From Streptomyces sp. NBC_00820 (GTDB lineage Bacteria > Actinomycetota > Actinomycetes > Streptomycetales > Streptomycetaceae): a DNA stretch of 64,000 nt. Of the stretch, positions 35,207 through 43,135 are shown piece by piece. The notes beneath the pieces were generated by a model. The model searched no databases and was not told the DNA's origin. It was given only the letters and a program-made list of their open reading frames with translations. The position numbers and the translations under genes were made by a program. The DNA is taken from positions 2,803,001 through 2,867,000 of the forward strand of contig NZ_CP108882.1 of NCBI RefSeq assembly GCF_036347055.1. Reading direction: 5' to 3'. Numbering within the stretch: position 1 is the stretch's first letter; the number at the start of each line of letters is the position of its first letter.

Positions 35207-36571
35207 ATGACGCACCTCTCCCGCCGGGCCGCCCTGACCGGTCTCGCCGTCGGCACGGGGGCCCTCGCCACCACGGGCTGCACCCTCGGGACAGCCGCGT
35301 CCGCCCCCTCGCCGTCGGCCTCCGGCCCCTCTGCTTCGGGGCCGTCCCTCACCCCGGGCGCGATGCGGCTGTTCCCGGACGACGGTTTCGACTTCTCGGG
35401 GCTGCTCGCGCTCGGCGCGGCCACCATGCGAGCCTCGGAGGTCGGGGACGTGCTCACGGCCGTGAACGCGATCAACAGGGCCGGGCTGTCGGCGCAGACC
35501 TACTGCGACACCTTCCACGCCCTGGGCGACCGCCTCTCGTCGCGGAGCGGCCGGCCCGACGACGAGACCCGCCGCTTCCGCTCCCTGCGGGCCGCCCAGT
35601 ACTACGCGCAGGCCCTGTTCTACGTCCTCGGCACCAGGCGGCCGGGCGACGAGAAGGACTACTACCTGGCCGGACGCCGCGCCTGGGACGACTTCGCCCG
35701 GCTGTGCGCACCGGCCGCCGTGACCGCCCAGGTCCCCTACGAACGCACCCGTCTGCCCGTCTGGTTCTTCCGCCCCGACGAGCAGGACAAGGCGCGCCCC
35801 ACCGTCATCCTCACCAACGGCAGCGACGGCCAGAACGTCGACATGTGGACCTACGGGGTGTGCGCGGCCCTCGACCGGGGCTGGAACGCCCTCGTCTACG
35901 ACGGCCCCGGCCAGGGGCAGCTGCTCTTCGTGGAGGAGATCCCGTTCACGACCCGCTGGGAGCGCGTGGTCACCCCGCTCGTCGACTGGCTGGTGCGCCG
36001 GGGGGACGTCGACGCGACCCGGATCGCCCTCACCGGGCTCAGCATGGGCGGCAACCTGGTCGCCCGGGCCGCCGCCTTCGAGCACCGGATCGCGGCCGTC
36101 GTGTGCGAGCCCGGCTGTGTGCGGCCCTGGCTCGCCTTCCCCCAGGAGATCCGCGAGATCGTCACCCCGGACCGGACACGGACCAACCGGATCTGGAAGG
36201 AAGCGGTCCCCCGACTCGACCCGTACCAGGCCTACACCGTCAAAAAGCGCTTCGAGATCTTCACCCGCGAGGCCCTCCTCCAGGCCCGCGCGGGCAAGGT
36301 CCTCACGGACCTGTGGAGCGCCGCCCAGGTCGCCATCGGCCTGGACGTCACCAAGCAGGTCCGGAACATCAAGGCGCCGGTCCTCGTCCTGGACTACGAG
36401 GGCGAGCAGTTCTATCCGGGCCAGCCCCGCGAGATGTACGACCTGCTCCGCTCCCGCCGCGAGTACTTCCGCTTCACCGCGGCCACCGGAGCGCAGCTGC
36501 ACTGCTCCCCGATGGCCCCGCAGCAGCACTGCGACAAGGTCTTCGACTGGCTGGGCTCGGTCCTTCGCTGA
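35207..36571 (+). CDS. Exported alpha/beta hydrolase (acyl-peptidase-like), probable Tat lipoprotein
   Basis: 454 residues. ATG 35207 opens THLSRRAALTGLAVGTGALATTGC, with a twin-Arg (SRRAAL) and a lipobox (TTGC), so Tat export and lipidation are likely. The hydrolase core has VILTNGSDGQNVDMWTYG, YDGPGQGQ, the nucleophile in TGLSMGGNL, and the C-terminal acid/His region (APVLVLDYEGEQFYPG; GAQLHCSPM). It resembles dipeptidyl aminopeptidase/acylaminoacyl-peptidase or DUF1100 hydrolases. A helical N-terminal domain (about residues 60-180) precedes it. Substrate unknown. Confidence 0.82.
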   Translation: MTHLSRRAALTGLAVGTGALATTGCTLGTAASAPSPSASGPSASGPSLTPGAMRLFPDDGFDFSGLLALGAATMRASEVGDVLTAVNAINRAGLSAQTYCDTFHALGDRLSSRSGRPDDETRRFRSLRAAQYYAQALFYVLGTRRPGDEKDYYLAGRRAWDDFARLCAPAAVTAQVPYERTRLPVWFFRPDEQDKARPTVILTNGSDGQNVDMWTYGVCAALDRGWNALVYDGPGQGQLLFVEEIPFTTRWERVVTPLVDWLVRRGDVDATRIALTGLSMGGNLVARAAAFEHRIAAVVCEPGCVRPWLAFPQEIREIVTPDRTRTNRIWKEAVPRLDPYQAYTVKKRFEIFTREALLQARAGKVLTDLWSAAQVAIGLDVTKQVRNIKAPVLVLDYEGEQFYPGQPREMYDLLRSRREYFRFTAATGAQLHCSPMAPQQHCDKVFDWLGSVLR

Positions 36572-36628
36572 CACTCCCGCGGCGGCACTGGCCGCCGGCT
36601 CCACGGACGGCCGCCCAGGCGCCGGCGG

Positions 36629-37375
36629 TCAGTGCCGCCGTCGCGCGACCGCCTCGACCAGGCACCGGATGTCGTCCAGGTCGGCCTCGAACTCGGCCGT
36701 GAGGTCGGGCGGCAGGTCCAGCCACGGTGCGAGCCTGCGGTGCCCCGGCAGCTCGCTCTCCGGGAGCCTGCCGCGCCGGCCGCGCCGGCCGCGCGGGTCG
36801 AGGGCGCCGGGGGCGAAGCGGCCCGCGGCCTCGGAGGCGGCGAATCCGATCACGAAGGTGGTCACCAGACGCTCCAGCCGGGGCACCTCGGACTCCGGAA
36901 CCCCGGCTTCGAGGAGGGCCAGGTAGATGATGTCCACGGCACGCGCGGCGTCCGCGGTCACGGCGGGACGCGAGAAGAGCAGGTGCGCGGCCCACGGGTG
37001 ACGCTGGGCGATCTCCCGGCAGGCGTAGGCGAGGGCGTTGAGCCGTTGGTCCCAGGTCCGGCCCCTGCCCGCGTCCGTACCCGCGTCCGTACCCGTGTCC
37101 GTGTCCGTAGCCGTGTCCGTAGCCGTGCCTTTCGCACCCGCACCCGTGCCGGCGCCCTGCGTGTCACCCGCGCCCGCTTCCGGCGGCAGCAACGCGCCGA
37201 GCAGGCGTCCGACCATGGCGTCCAGCAGCGCCGCCTTGTCCGCGACGTGCCGGTACAACGCCATCGGCGTGACGCCGACGCGTTCGGCCAGTGCCCGCAT
37301 CGAGACCGCTTCGAGGCCGCGCTCGTCGGCCAGGGCCAGGGCCGCGTCCAGGATCTCTTCTCGCCTGCCAGTCAT
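36629..37375 (-). CDS. TetR-family repressor with a repetitive linker
   Basis: 248 residues from ATG 37375 (a second in-frame start at 37396 adds seven residues). HTH: ILDAALALADERGLEAVSMRALAERVGVTPMALYRHVADKAALLDAMV. A TetR C-terminal (TetR_C-like) domain follows. Between them is a linker of about 35 residues made of Thr-Asp-Thr-Ala and Thr-Asp-Ala-Gly repeats, encoded by hexamers of the GTGTCCGTA/GCGTCCGTA type at 37065-37130. Both start codons lie inside the perfect operator at 37374-37396, so autorepression is very likely. The divergent target is a collapsed ABC exporter. Confidence 0.9.
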   Translation of the reverse strand: MTGRREEILDAALALADERGLEAVSMRALAERVGVTPMALYRHVADKAALLDAMVGRLLGALLPPEAGAGDTQGAGTGAGAKGTATDTATDTDTGTDAGTDAGRGRTWDQRLNALAYACREIAQRHPWAAHLLFSRPAVTADAARAVDIIYLALLEAGVPESEVPRLERLVTTFVIGFAASEAAGRFAPGALDPRGRRGRRGRLPESELPGHRRLAPWLDLPPDLTAEFEADLDDIRCLVEAVARRRH

Positions 37376-37407
37376 GGGTCTACAGTGTAGACCCATACAG
37401 CGTAGAC
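37374..37407. promoter_or_regulatory. Perfect TetR operator plus a second half-similar site
   Basis: ATGGGTCTACA (37374-37384), one G, then TGTAGACCCAT (37386-37396): a perfect 23-bp palindrome covering the TetR start codons. TACAGTGTAGAC (37381-37392) recurs as TACAGCGTAGAC at 37396-37407, in front of the divergent ATPase start at 37425 with its AAGGGGGA site. Binding here would block both directions. Confidence 0.85.
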
Positions 37408-37424
37408 TCGATCAAGGGGGACGC

Positions 37425-37710
37425 ATGCTCGAAGCAGAGGGACTGGTGAAGTGCTACGCCGGGCGTCGCGCGCTCGACGGCTTCGGCCTGACGGTCGCGC
37501 CGGGCGAGGTCGTGGGCCTGATCGGCCACAACGGCGCCGGCAAGACGACGTTCGTCGAGATCGTCACCGGACTGGTGCGCCCCGACGCGGGCCGTGTCCG
37601 CGTCGGGGGGTACGACGCGCTGCGCGCCGGACCTCGGCGTGGCGCTGGTCTGCGGCGCCCTGGCCTCGGTGCGGCTGCGAGGCGGCAGCGGCCGGCTGGT
37701 GGCGCTCTGA
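37425..37710 (+). pseudogene. Collapsed ABC exporter: ATPase 5' end joined to permease 3' end
   Basis: From ATG 37425 the first 68 codons are a clean ABC ATPase start: LVKCYAGRRALDGFGLTVAPGE, Walker A GLIGHNGAGKTTFVEIVTGL, and RVRVGGYDALRA. At about 37630 the similarity stops. In a different frame the sequence then reads PDLGVALVCGALASVRLRGG and ends in a stop at 37708-37710, which looks like the last helix and tail of an ABC-2 permease. Signature and Walker B motifs are missing. I infer one deletion of about 1.3 kb or more that fused the two genes out of frame. The start, operator and repressor are still intact. The continuation in the ATPase frame is low-complexity Arg/Gly/Pro sequence, so no active product is expected. 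Confidence 0.75.
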
Positions 37711-37890
37711 CGCCAAAGGGGCCGGGCGCCGTATCCGGCCCGCTCCCGATCCTCGGATGCGTTCCCGGTCCTCGGATGACGGTCCGGTCAACTCGCCGGG
37801 AAACCCTCCCCGCCGATGTCGTTCTTGCTGCACACTCCTTTGCGGCCGGGGAACGGCAGCAGGCGACACGGGAGGGACGTGGGAGAGGCC

Positions 37891-38115
37891 ATGCCGCAGA
37901 GCAACAGCACGAGCAAGGTCAGCCGCTGGGACCAGCACGGCCGGGAGCATGTGGTCCAGGTACGGCGGACGGGCATCCAGCGCACGATCAGCTGTGACAC
38001 CTGCGGCTGGCACAAGGCGGTCCAGTTCCTGCCCTGGCTGAAGGCGGAGGAGCATCTGGCCGGGGCGCACCAGGCGACGGTGGACCCGTCGGCGGCGCGG
38101 CAGTCCTCGCGCTGA
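37891..38115 (+). CDS. Small hypothetical protein with a CxxC motif
   Basis: 74 residues from ATG 37891 (GGGAGAGG upstream); a longer version from ATG 37816 is open. The sequence SRWDQHGREHVVQVRRTGIQ-RTISCDTCGWHKAVQFLPWLKAEEHLAGAH has Cys-X2-Cys and two His near the C-terminus, a possible zinc finger-like site. No recognised family. It lies in the space left by the collapsed exporter and may be a conserved Streptomyces gene. Confidence 0.55.
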   Translation: MPQSNSTSKVSRWDQHGREHVVQVRRTGIQRTISCDTCGWHKAVQFLPWLKAEEHLAGAHQATVDPSAARQSSR

Positions 38116-38279
38116 CGCCGCCGACGCGGAGCGCCCGGCACCGGACCCGTCCACCGTTCGCGCCGGTGACCTGCGGTTTCGCGGGTTCCGAGGGCTGCTG
38201 CGAGCGGTTTCGAGTGGCCGCTCGCACGGACCGGCGCCAGCCTGGGAAGGTCCATCGAGCGACAGGACGGGAGACCTCC

Positions 38280-38711
38280 ATGACCTCCGCACTCCGCCAT
38301 CGCTACGGCCGCGCGCTCGGCGCCGGCGCCCTGTCTGTGCTCCTGCTCTCCGGCTCGGCGGCCGGAGCGTCCGCCGCGGCCGGCACCACCGGCACCGCCG
38401 CCACCGGCAGCCGTTCCAGCGCGAGCCCCAGCGCCGAGGAGGGCTCGATCACCGTCAAGGCCGGGAAGAGCTCGGTGAAGGCCGGGGACAAGGTGACGTT
38501 CACCGGGCGCACCAAGGGGCTGAAGATCGGCACCAAGCTGGTGCTCCAGCATGAGAAGTCCGGGAAGTGGACCACCCTGAAGGCGTCGGCCAAGGTCAGG
38601 ACCGGCAGCTCGTACGCCATCGTCGCCAAGCTCAACTTCAAGGGCGAGGAGCACTTGCGCGTCTCGGCCGGGAAGGTCCACTCGCCTACCGTGAAGGTGA
38701 AGGTGAGCTGA
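38280..38711 (+). CDS. Secreted protein with single beta-sandwich domain
   Basis: 143 residues from ATG 38280. The signal peptide (RALGAGALSVLLLSGSAAGASA-AAG) is followed by a Thr/Ser/Ala linker and a single domain of about 85 residues (ITVKAGKSSVKAGDKVTFTGRTKGLKIG; LVLQHEKSGKWTTLKASAKVRTGSSYAI; LRVSAGKVHSPTVKVKVS) with the alternating pattern of a bacterial Ig-like fold. Rich in Lys, no Cys. It may bind wall material. Its last 26 bp overlap the convergent TetR gene. Confidence 0.65.
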   Translation: MTSALRHRYGRALGAGALSVLLLSGSAAGASAAAGTTGTAATGSRSSASPSAEEGSITVKAGKSSVKAGDKVTFTGRTKGLKIGTKLVLQHEKSGKWTTLKASAKVRTGSSYAIVAKLNFKGEEHLRVSAGKVHSPTVKVKVS

Positions 38712-39333
38712 GTCCGCGTATCAGCAGGTCCACGACGGCCGTGAACTCCTCCTCGATGCCCGGGCGCCGCCATTCGCGGGCGTAGCAGGGGTCGTGGAAG
38801 CGGCCGGTGGCCTGGAAGACGGCGCGGGCGGCGGCGGCCGGGTCGGAGACGCGGAAGGCGCCCGACCCGGTGCCGGCCTCGATGATCCGGGTCAGCTGCG
38901 CGGTCAGGTCGGCGATGTGCTCGCCGACCGCCGTGCCGTTCTCGTCGGCCAGCACGCTGTAGGTGGCGAAGAGTTCGGGGTCGTCGCCGGCCTTGTGCCG
39001 CTTGGCCTCGAACAGGGCGCCGAGCCAGGCGCGCAGCCGGTCCTCGGCGGTGCCGTCCCCGGCGACGCCCACCGTGCCGGTACCGTCCTGCGCGGTGCCG
39101 TCCCCGGCGGCGATGCCGGCCAGGTGCCGCGAGGTCCGGTCCAGCCAGCGCTTGGTCACCGCCTCGCGCAGCGCCGCCTTGGTCCGGAAGTGCCGGTAGA
39201 CACTGCCGTGGCTGACGCCGAGCGCGCGCGCCACGTCGACCACGGTGGCCTTGGCCGGGCCGTGGCGGCGCAGCACTTCCTCGGTCGCTTCGAGGATGCG
39301 CTCGGCGGTCAGGATCTCGCTGGTCGGTGCCAT
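38686..39333 (-). CDS. TetR/AcrR-family regulator
   Basis: 215 residues. HTH: RILEATEEVLRRHGPAKATVVDVARALGVSHGSVYRHFRTKAALREAV, residues 11-58. The C-terminal part fits TetR_C-type ligand domains (DPELFATYSVLADENGTAVGEHIADLTAQLTRII). It lies 26 bp upstream of, and in line with, the aldo/keto reductase gene (stop-to-start order: reductase gene ends at 39360, this gene starts at 39333), so the two could be cotranscribed with the reductase first. Its ligand is unknown. Confidence 0.9.
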   Translation of the reverse strand: MAPTSEILTAERILEATEEVLRRHGPAKATVVDVARALGVSHGSVYRHFRTKAALREAVTKRWLDRTSRHLAGIAAGDGTAQDGTGTVGVAGDGTAEDRLRAWLGALFEAKRHKAGDDPELFATYSVLADENGTAVGEHIADLTAQLTRIIEAGTGSGAFRVSDPAAAARAVFQATGRFHDPCYAREWRRPGIEEEFTAVVDLLIRGLSSPSPSR

Positions 39334-39359
39334 GTCCTAGACGGTACCGGGGGGTGGTC

Positions 39360-40370
39360 TCAGCGTTCGCTGTCGAGGTGTGCCATCTGCGCGGTCGGGT
39401 AGCGCTCGCCGGCCGCCGCGTCCGCCGGGACGGCCTCCTCGATCGCCGCGAGGTCGGCCGCGTCCAGCGTGACGTCCAGCGCGCCCAGCGACTCGGCCAG
39501 CCGCTCGCGGGTGCGGGCGCCGACGAGCGGCACGATGTCGTCGCCCTGGGCGAGCACCCAGGCGATGGCGATCTGCGCGACGCTCACGCCCTTCTCCTCG
39601 GCGATCTTCCGCAGGGCCTCGACGAGGTCCAGGTTGCGCCGGAGGTTGTCGCCCTGGAAGCGGGGCGAGAAGGCGCGGAAGTCGTTCGCGCCCAGTTGCC
39701 GGTCGTGGGTGAAGTGGCCGGAGATGAGGCCGCGGGAGAGCACGCCGTAGGCGGTGACGCCGATGCCCAGTTCGCGGACGGTCGGCAGGATCTCCCGCTC
39801 GATGCCCCGGGTGATCAGCGCGTACTCGATCTGGAGGTCGGCGATCGGGGCGGTGGCGGCGGCCCGGCGGATGGTCTCGGCGCCGACCTCGCTGAGTCCG
39901 ACGTGCCGGACGTGGCCCTTCTCGATCAGCTCGGTGATCGCGCCGACGGTCTCCTCGATGGGGACGTCCGGGTCGAGGCGGGCGATCCGGTAGACGTCGA
40001 TGTGGTCGACGCCGAGGCGCTGGAGGGAGTAGGCGGCGAAGTTCTTCACGGCGGCGGGGCGGCCGTCGTAGCCGCTCCAGTTGCCGTCCGGGTCGCGCAG
40101 CGCGCCGAACTTCACGCTGACCTGGGCCTGCTCGCGGGCGGCCGGTGAGGCGGAGCGCAGGGCCTCGCCGATCAGCATCTCGTTGTGACCCATGGCGTAG
40201 AAGTCGCCGGTGTCCAGCAGCGTCACGCCGGCGTCCAGGGCGGCGTGGATGGTCGCGACGGACTCGGCGCGGTCGGCGTCGCCGTACAGCGCGGACATGC
40301 CCATGCAGCCGAGGCCGAGGGCGGAGACCTGGGGGCCGGTGGTTCCGAGGGTGTGGGTGCGCATCGTCAT
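39360..40370 (-). CDS. Aldo/keto reductase
   Basis: 336 residues with the AKR barrel: LGTTGPQVSALGLGCMGMS at the N-terminus, the Asp in LLDTGDFYAMGHNE (here the catalytic Tyr lies in FYAMG), Lys in VSVKFGALRD, and the His-type position HIDVYRIARLDPDVPIEETV. NADPH-dependent reduction of carbonyls in the cytoplasm. The TetR gene follows at 26 bp. Related enzymes have broad specificity, so the substrate is not predicted. Confidence 0.93.
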   Translation of the reverse strand: MTMRTHTLGTTGPQVSALGLGCMGMSALYGDADRAESVATIHAALDAGVTLLDTGDFYAMGHNEMLIGEALRSASPAAREQAQVSVKFGALRDPDGNWSGYDGRPAAVKNFAAYSLQRLGVDHIDVYRIARLDPDVPIEETVGAITELIEKGHVRHVGLSEVGAETIRRAAATAPIADLQIEYALITRGIEREILPTVRELGIGVTAYGVLSRGLISGHFTHDRQLGANDFRAFSPRFQGDNLRRNLDLVEALRKIAEEKGVSVAQIAIAWVLAQGDDIVPLVGARTRERLAESLGALDVTLDAADLAAIEEAVPADAAAGERYPTAQMAHLDSER

Positions 40371-40456
40371 GCATCCACTGTGACATCAGGACTGACAGAT
40401 TTCAATATCTGTCAGCTGTCATTTGTCATCCACCGTTCGTCGGCCGGGTCGGGGCA

Positions 40457-40503
40457 CAAAAACGCCCACCCACCAGCCGACCGAGTCGGGTGGTGGGTGG
40501 GCG
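40457..40503 (-). terminator. Rho-independent terminator of glyS
   Basis: CGCCCACCCACCA (40463-40475) and TGGTGGGTGGGCG (40491-40503) form a perfect 13-bp stem. On the minus strand the stem is followed by TTTTTGTG, a clear T-run. It lies 52 bp past the glyS stop. Confidence 0.92.
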
Positions 40504-40554
40504 AGGAACCGGGGGCCCGGGGGCGGAGCCCCCGGACAGCGCCTCAGACGGAGG

Positions 40555-41937
40555 TCAGCAACCCACCAGACGGGAGGCCAGGTAACCCTCGATCTGGTCG
40601 AGAGACACCCGCTCCTGCTTCATGGTGTCGCGCTCGCGGACGGTGACCGCGTTGTCCTCGAGGGTGTCGAAGTCGACGGTCACGCAGAACGGCGTACCGA
40701 TCTCGTCCTGGCGGCGGTAGCGGCGGCCGATGGCGCCGGCGTCGTCGAACTCGATGTTCCAGTTCTGGCGCAGCGCCTGGGCCAGACCCTTGGCCTTCGG
40801 GGACAGCTCGGGGTTGCGGGACAGCGGGAGCACCGCGACCTTCACCGGGGCCAGACGGTGGTCGAGGCGCAGCACCGTGCGCTTCTCCATCTTGCCCTTG
40901 GCGTTGGGGGCCTCGTCCTCGACGTAGGCGTCGAGCAGGAACGCCAGCATCGTGCGGCCGACACCGGCGGCCGGCTCGATGACGTACGGCGTCCAGCGCT
41001 CGCCGGCCTCCTGGTCGAAGTAGAAGAGGTCCTGACCGGAGGCCTTGGAGTGGGCCGTGAGGTCGTAGTCGGTGCGGTTGGCGACACCCTCCAGCTCGCC
41101 CCACTCCGAGCCGCCGAACTGGAAGCGGTACTCGATGTCGGCGGTGCGCTTGGAGTAGTGGGAGAGCTTCTCCTTGGGGTGGTCGTACCAGCGCATGTTC
41201 TCCTCACGGAGACCCAGGCCGGTGTACCAGTTCCAGCGCTGCTGCATCCAGTACTCCTGCCACTGCTCGTCCTCGCCCGGCTTGACGAAGAACTCCATCT
41301 CCATCTGCTCGAACTCGCGCGTGCGGAAGATGAAGTTGCCGGGCGTGATCTCGTTGCGGAAGGACTTGCCCATCTGGGCGATTCCGAACGGCGGCTTGCG
41401 GCGGGAAGTGGTCTGCACCTGGGCGAAGTTGGTGAAGATGCCCTGGGCGGTCTCGGGGCGCAGGTAGGCGACGGAGCCGGAGTCCTGCGTCGGGCCGAGG
41501 TGGGTGGAGAGGAGACCCGAGAACTGCTTGGGCTCGGTGAACGTGCCCTTGTTGCCGCAGTTGGGGCAGTTGAGGTCGGCCAGGCCGTTGGCCGGGGCGT
41601 GCCCCTTCTTCTCCTCGTACGCCTCTTCCAGGTGGTCGGCGCGGTAGCGCTTGTGGCACGAGGTGCACTCGGTCAGCGGGTCCGAGAAGGTGGCGACGTG
41701 ACCGGAGGCGACCCAGACCTCGGGGGCCAGGATGACGGACGAGTCGATACCGACGACGTCCTCGCGCGACGTCACCATGTAGCGCCACCACTGGCGCTTG
41801 ATGTTCTCCTTGAGCTCGACACCCAGCGGTCCGTAGTCCCAGGCGGCACGCTGACCGCCATAGATCTCACTGCAGGGGAAAACGAAGCCACGGCGCTTGC
41901 TCAGGCTGACGATGGTGTCGATCTTGTCGGCGGCCAC
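40555..41937 (-). CDS. glyS: Glycyl-tRNA synthetase
   Basis: 460 residues from GTG 41937, the normal size for the dimeric alpha2 type; a longer open frame from 42099 would cover the znuA promoter. Class II motifs: [25 protein letters not shown] at the N-terminus, motif 2 [16 protein letters not shown], motif 3 [17 protein letters not shown] zinc-like pair (CTSCHKRY ... NCPNCGNKG) sits in an insertion. The C-terminal anticodon-binding domain begins [14 protein letters not shown]. It charges tRNA-Gly. The gene diverges from znuA with 182 bp between the two starts. Confidence 0.97.
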   Translation of the reverse strand: MAADKIDTIVSLSKRRGFVFPCSEIYGGQRAAWDYGPLGVELKENIKRQWWRYMVTSREDVVGIDSSVILAPEVWVASGHVATFSDPLTECTSCHKRYRADHLEEAYEEKKGHAPANGLADLNCPNCGNKGTFTEPKQFSGLLSTHLGPTQDSGSVAYLRPETAQGIFTNFAQVQTTSRRKPPFGIAQMGKSFRNEITPGNFIFRTREFEQMEMEFFVKPGEDEQWQEYWMQQRWNWYTGLGLREENMRWYDHPKEKLSHYSKRTADIEYRFQFGGSEWGELEGVANRTDYDLTAHSKASGQDLFYFDQEAGERWTPYVIEPAAGVGRTMLAFLLDAYVEDEAPNAKGKMEKRTVLRLDHRLAPVKVAVLPLSRNPELSPKAKGLAQALRQNWNIEFDDAGAIGRRYRRQDEIGTPFCVTVDFDTLEDNAVTVRERDTMKQERVSLDQIEGYLASRLVGC

Positions 41938-42082
41938 GGTGCTCTCTTCATTACGACGGCGGGCGTTGAAGCGAGATGCTTCCAGCGAATGATTCAGGTT
42001 ACCGGCGCGGACTCCCCCTCGGCCAAATCGGCCCTGCCCGCAGGCCCCACGCCAGGGCATTCCGGGCCTCTCACCAGGCTTG

Positions 42083-42120
42083 TTGACAACGGTTTCCATG
42101 TTAGTTGAAAATGACTGTCA
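42083..42120 (+). promoter_or_regulatory. znuA promoter with Zur box
   Basis: TTGACA at 42083-42088 is a good -35. The 15-bp stretch at 42106-42120, TGAAAAT-G-ACTGTCA, matches the 7-1-7 Zur box (TGAAAAT-N-ATTTTCA type) at 12 of 14 arm positions and covers the -10 and the start region. Zur with zinc should block transcription of znuACB, and zur lies downstream in the same stretch. Confidence 0.75.
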
Positions 42121-43115
42121 TGAACGCACGTCGGCGCCCCGGTGCCTCCCGAATAGGCGCGGCCAAGATCGCGGCCGCGGTGGCCATCGCGCTGGGCCTG
42201 GGCACCCTCACCGCCTGCTCGACCACCGGCGCCGCCGCGGGCGGCACGGGCAAGTTCGACGTCGTCACGTCGTTCTATCCGATGGCCTTCCTCGCCGAGC
42301 GGATCGGCGGCGACCACGTCCACGTCACCAGCCTCACCTCCCCCGGCCAGGAGCCGCACGACCTGGAGCTCAGCCCGCTGCAGATCGCCGGCATCCAGGA
42401 CTCCGACGCGGTCCTGTACCTGAAGAACCTCCAGCCCTCCGTCGACGACGCGGTGGCCCAGTCCCCGGTGCGCACGAAGATCGACGCGGCCTCCCTGACC
42501 ACGCTGGAGGAGCACGGCACCGAGGTCGGCGGCCACGCGGCCGCGCACGACACCCCTGACGCCCACGACCCCGGTGACCACGCGGAGTCCGCCGGGCTGG
42601 ACCCGCACATCTGGCTCGACCCGGTGCGCTACGCCCAGGTCGCCGGCGGCGTCGGCAAGGCCTTCGAGAAGGCCGACCCCGAGCACGCGGCCGACTACCG
42701 GAGGAACACCGCGGCCCTGGTGAAGCAACTGGGCCGGCTGAACACGGAGTTCGAGGACGGCCTCGCGCACACGAGGACCAGGGTCTTCATCACCACCCAC
42801 GCCGCCTTCGGCTACCTCGCCGAGCGCTACGGCCTCACCGAGGAGGCCATCAACGGCCTCGATCCCGAGTCCGAGCCGAGCGCCGCGCGCGTGAAGGAAC
42901 TCCAGAAGCTCGCCAGGGCCGACCACGTCGGCACCGTCTTCTACGAAACCCTCGTCAGCGACGACACCGCGAAGACGATCGCCGGCGACGCCGGACTGCG
43001 GACCGACGTGCTCGACCCGATCGAGGGGATCACCGGCAAGTCCCGCGGCAAGGACTACCTCGCCGTACAGCGGGCCAACCTCAAGGCCCTCCAGCAGGCC
43101 CTGGGGGCCAAGTGA
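42120..43115 (+). CDS. znuA: Zinc ABC transporter, substrate-binding lipoprotein
   Basis: 331 residues from ATG 42120 (ATG 42111 and TTG 42105 are also in frame; none has a Shine-Dalgarno sequence). Signal RIGAAKIAAAVAIALGLGTLTAC ends in lipobox LTAC. Family motifs of cluster A-I metal-binding proteins: FDVVTSFYPMAFLAERIGGDHVHV, PGQEPHDLELSP, the His-rich loop (HAAAHDTPDAHDPGDHAE, seven His or more), LDPHIWLDPVRYA and TTHAAFGYLAERY. It binds zinc outside the membrane. The GTGA overlap at 43112 links it to znuC. The Zur box upstream marks it as zinc-repressed. Confidence 0.93.
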   Translation: MNARRRPGASRIGAAKIAAAVAIALGLGTLTACSTTGAAAGGTGKFDVVTSFYPMAFLAERIGGDHVHVTSLTSPGQEPHDLELSPLQIAGIQDSDAVLYLKNLQPSVDDAVAQSPVRTKIDAASLTTLEEHGTEVGGHAAAHDTPDAHDPGDHAESAGLDPHIWLDPVRYAQVAGGVGKAFEKADPEHAADYRRNTAALVKQLGRLNTEFEDGLAHTRTRVFITTHAAFGYLAERYGLTEEAINGLDPESEPSAARVKELQKLARADHVGTVFYETLVSDDTAKTIAGDAGLRTDVLDPIEGITGKSRGKDYLAVQRANLKALQQALGAK

Positions 43116-43135
43116 CCGGCAGGGAGGACGAGACC

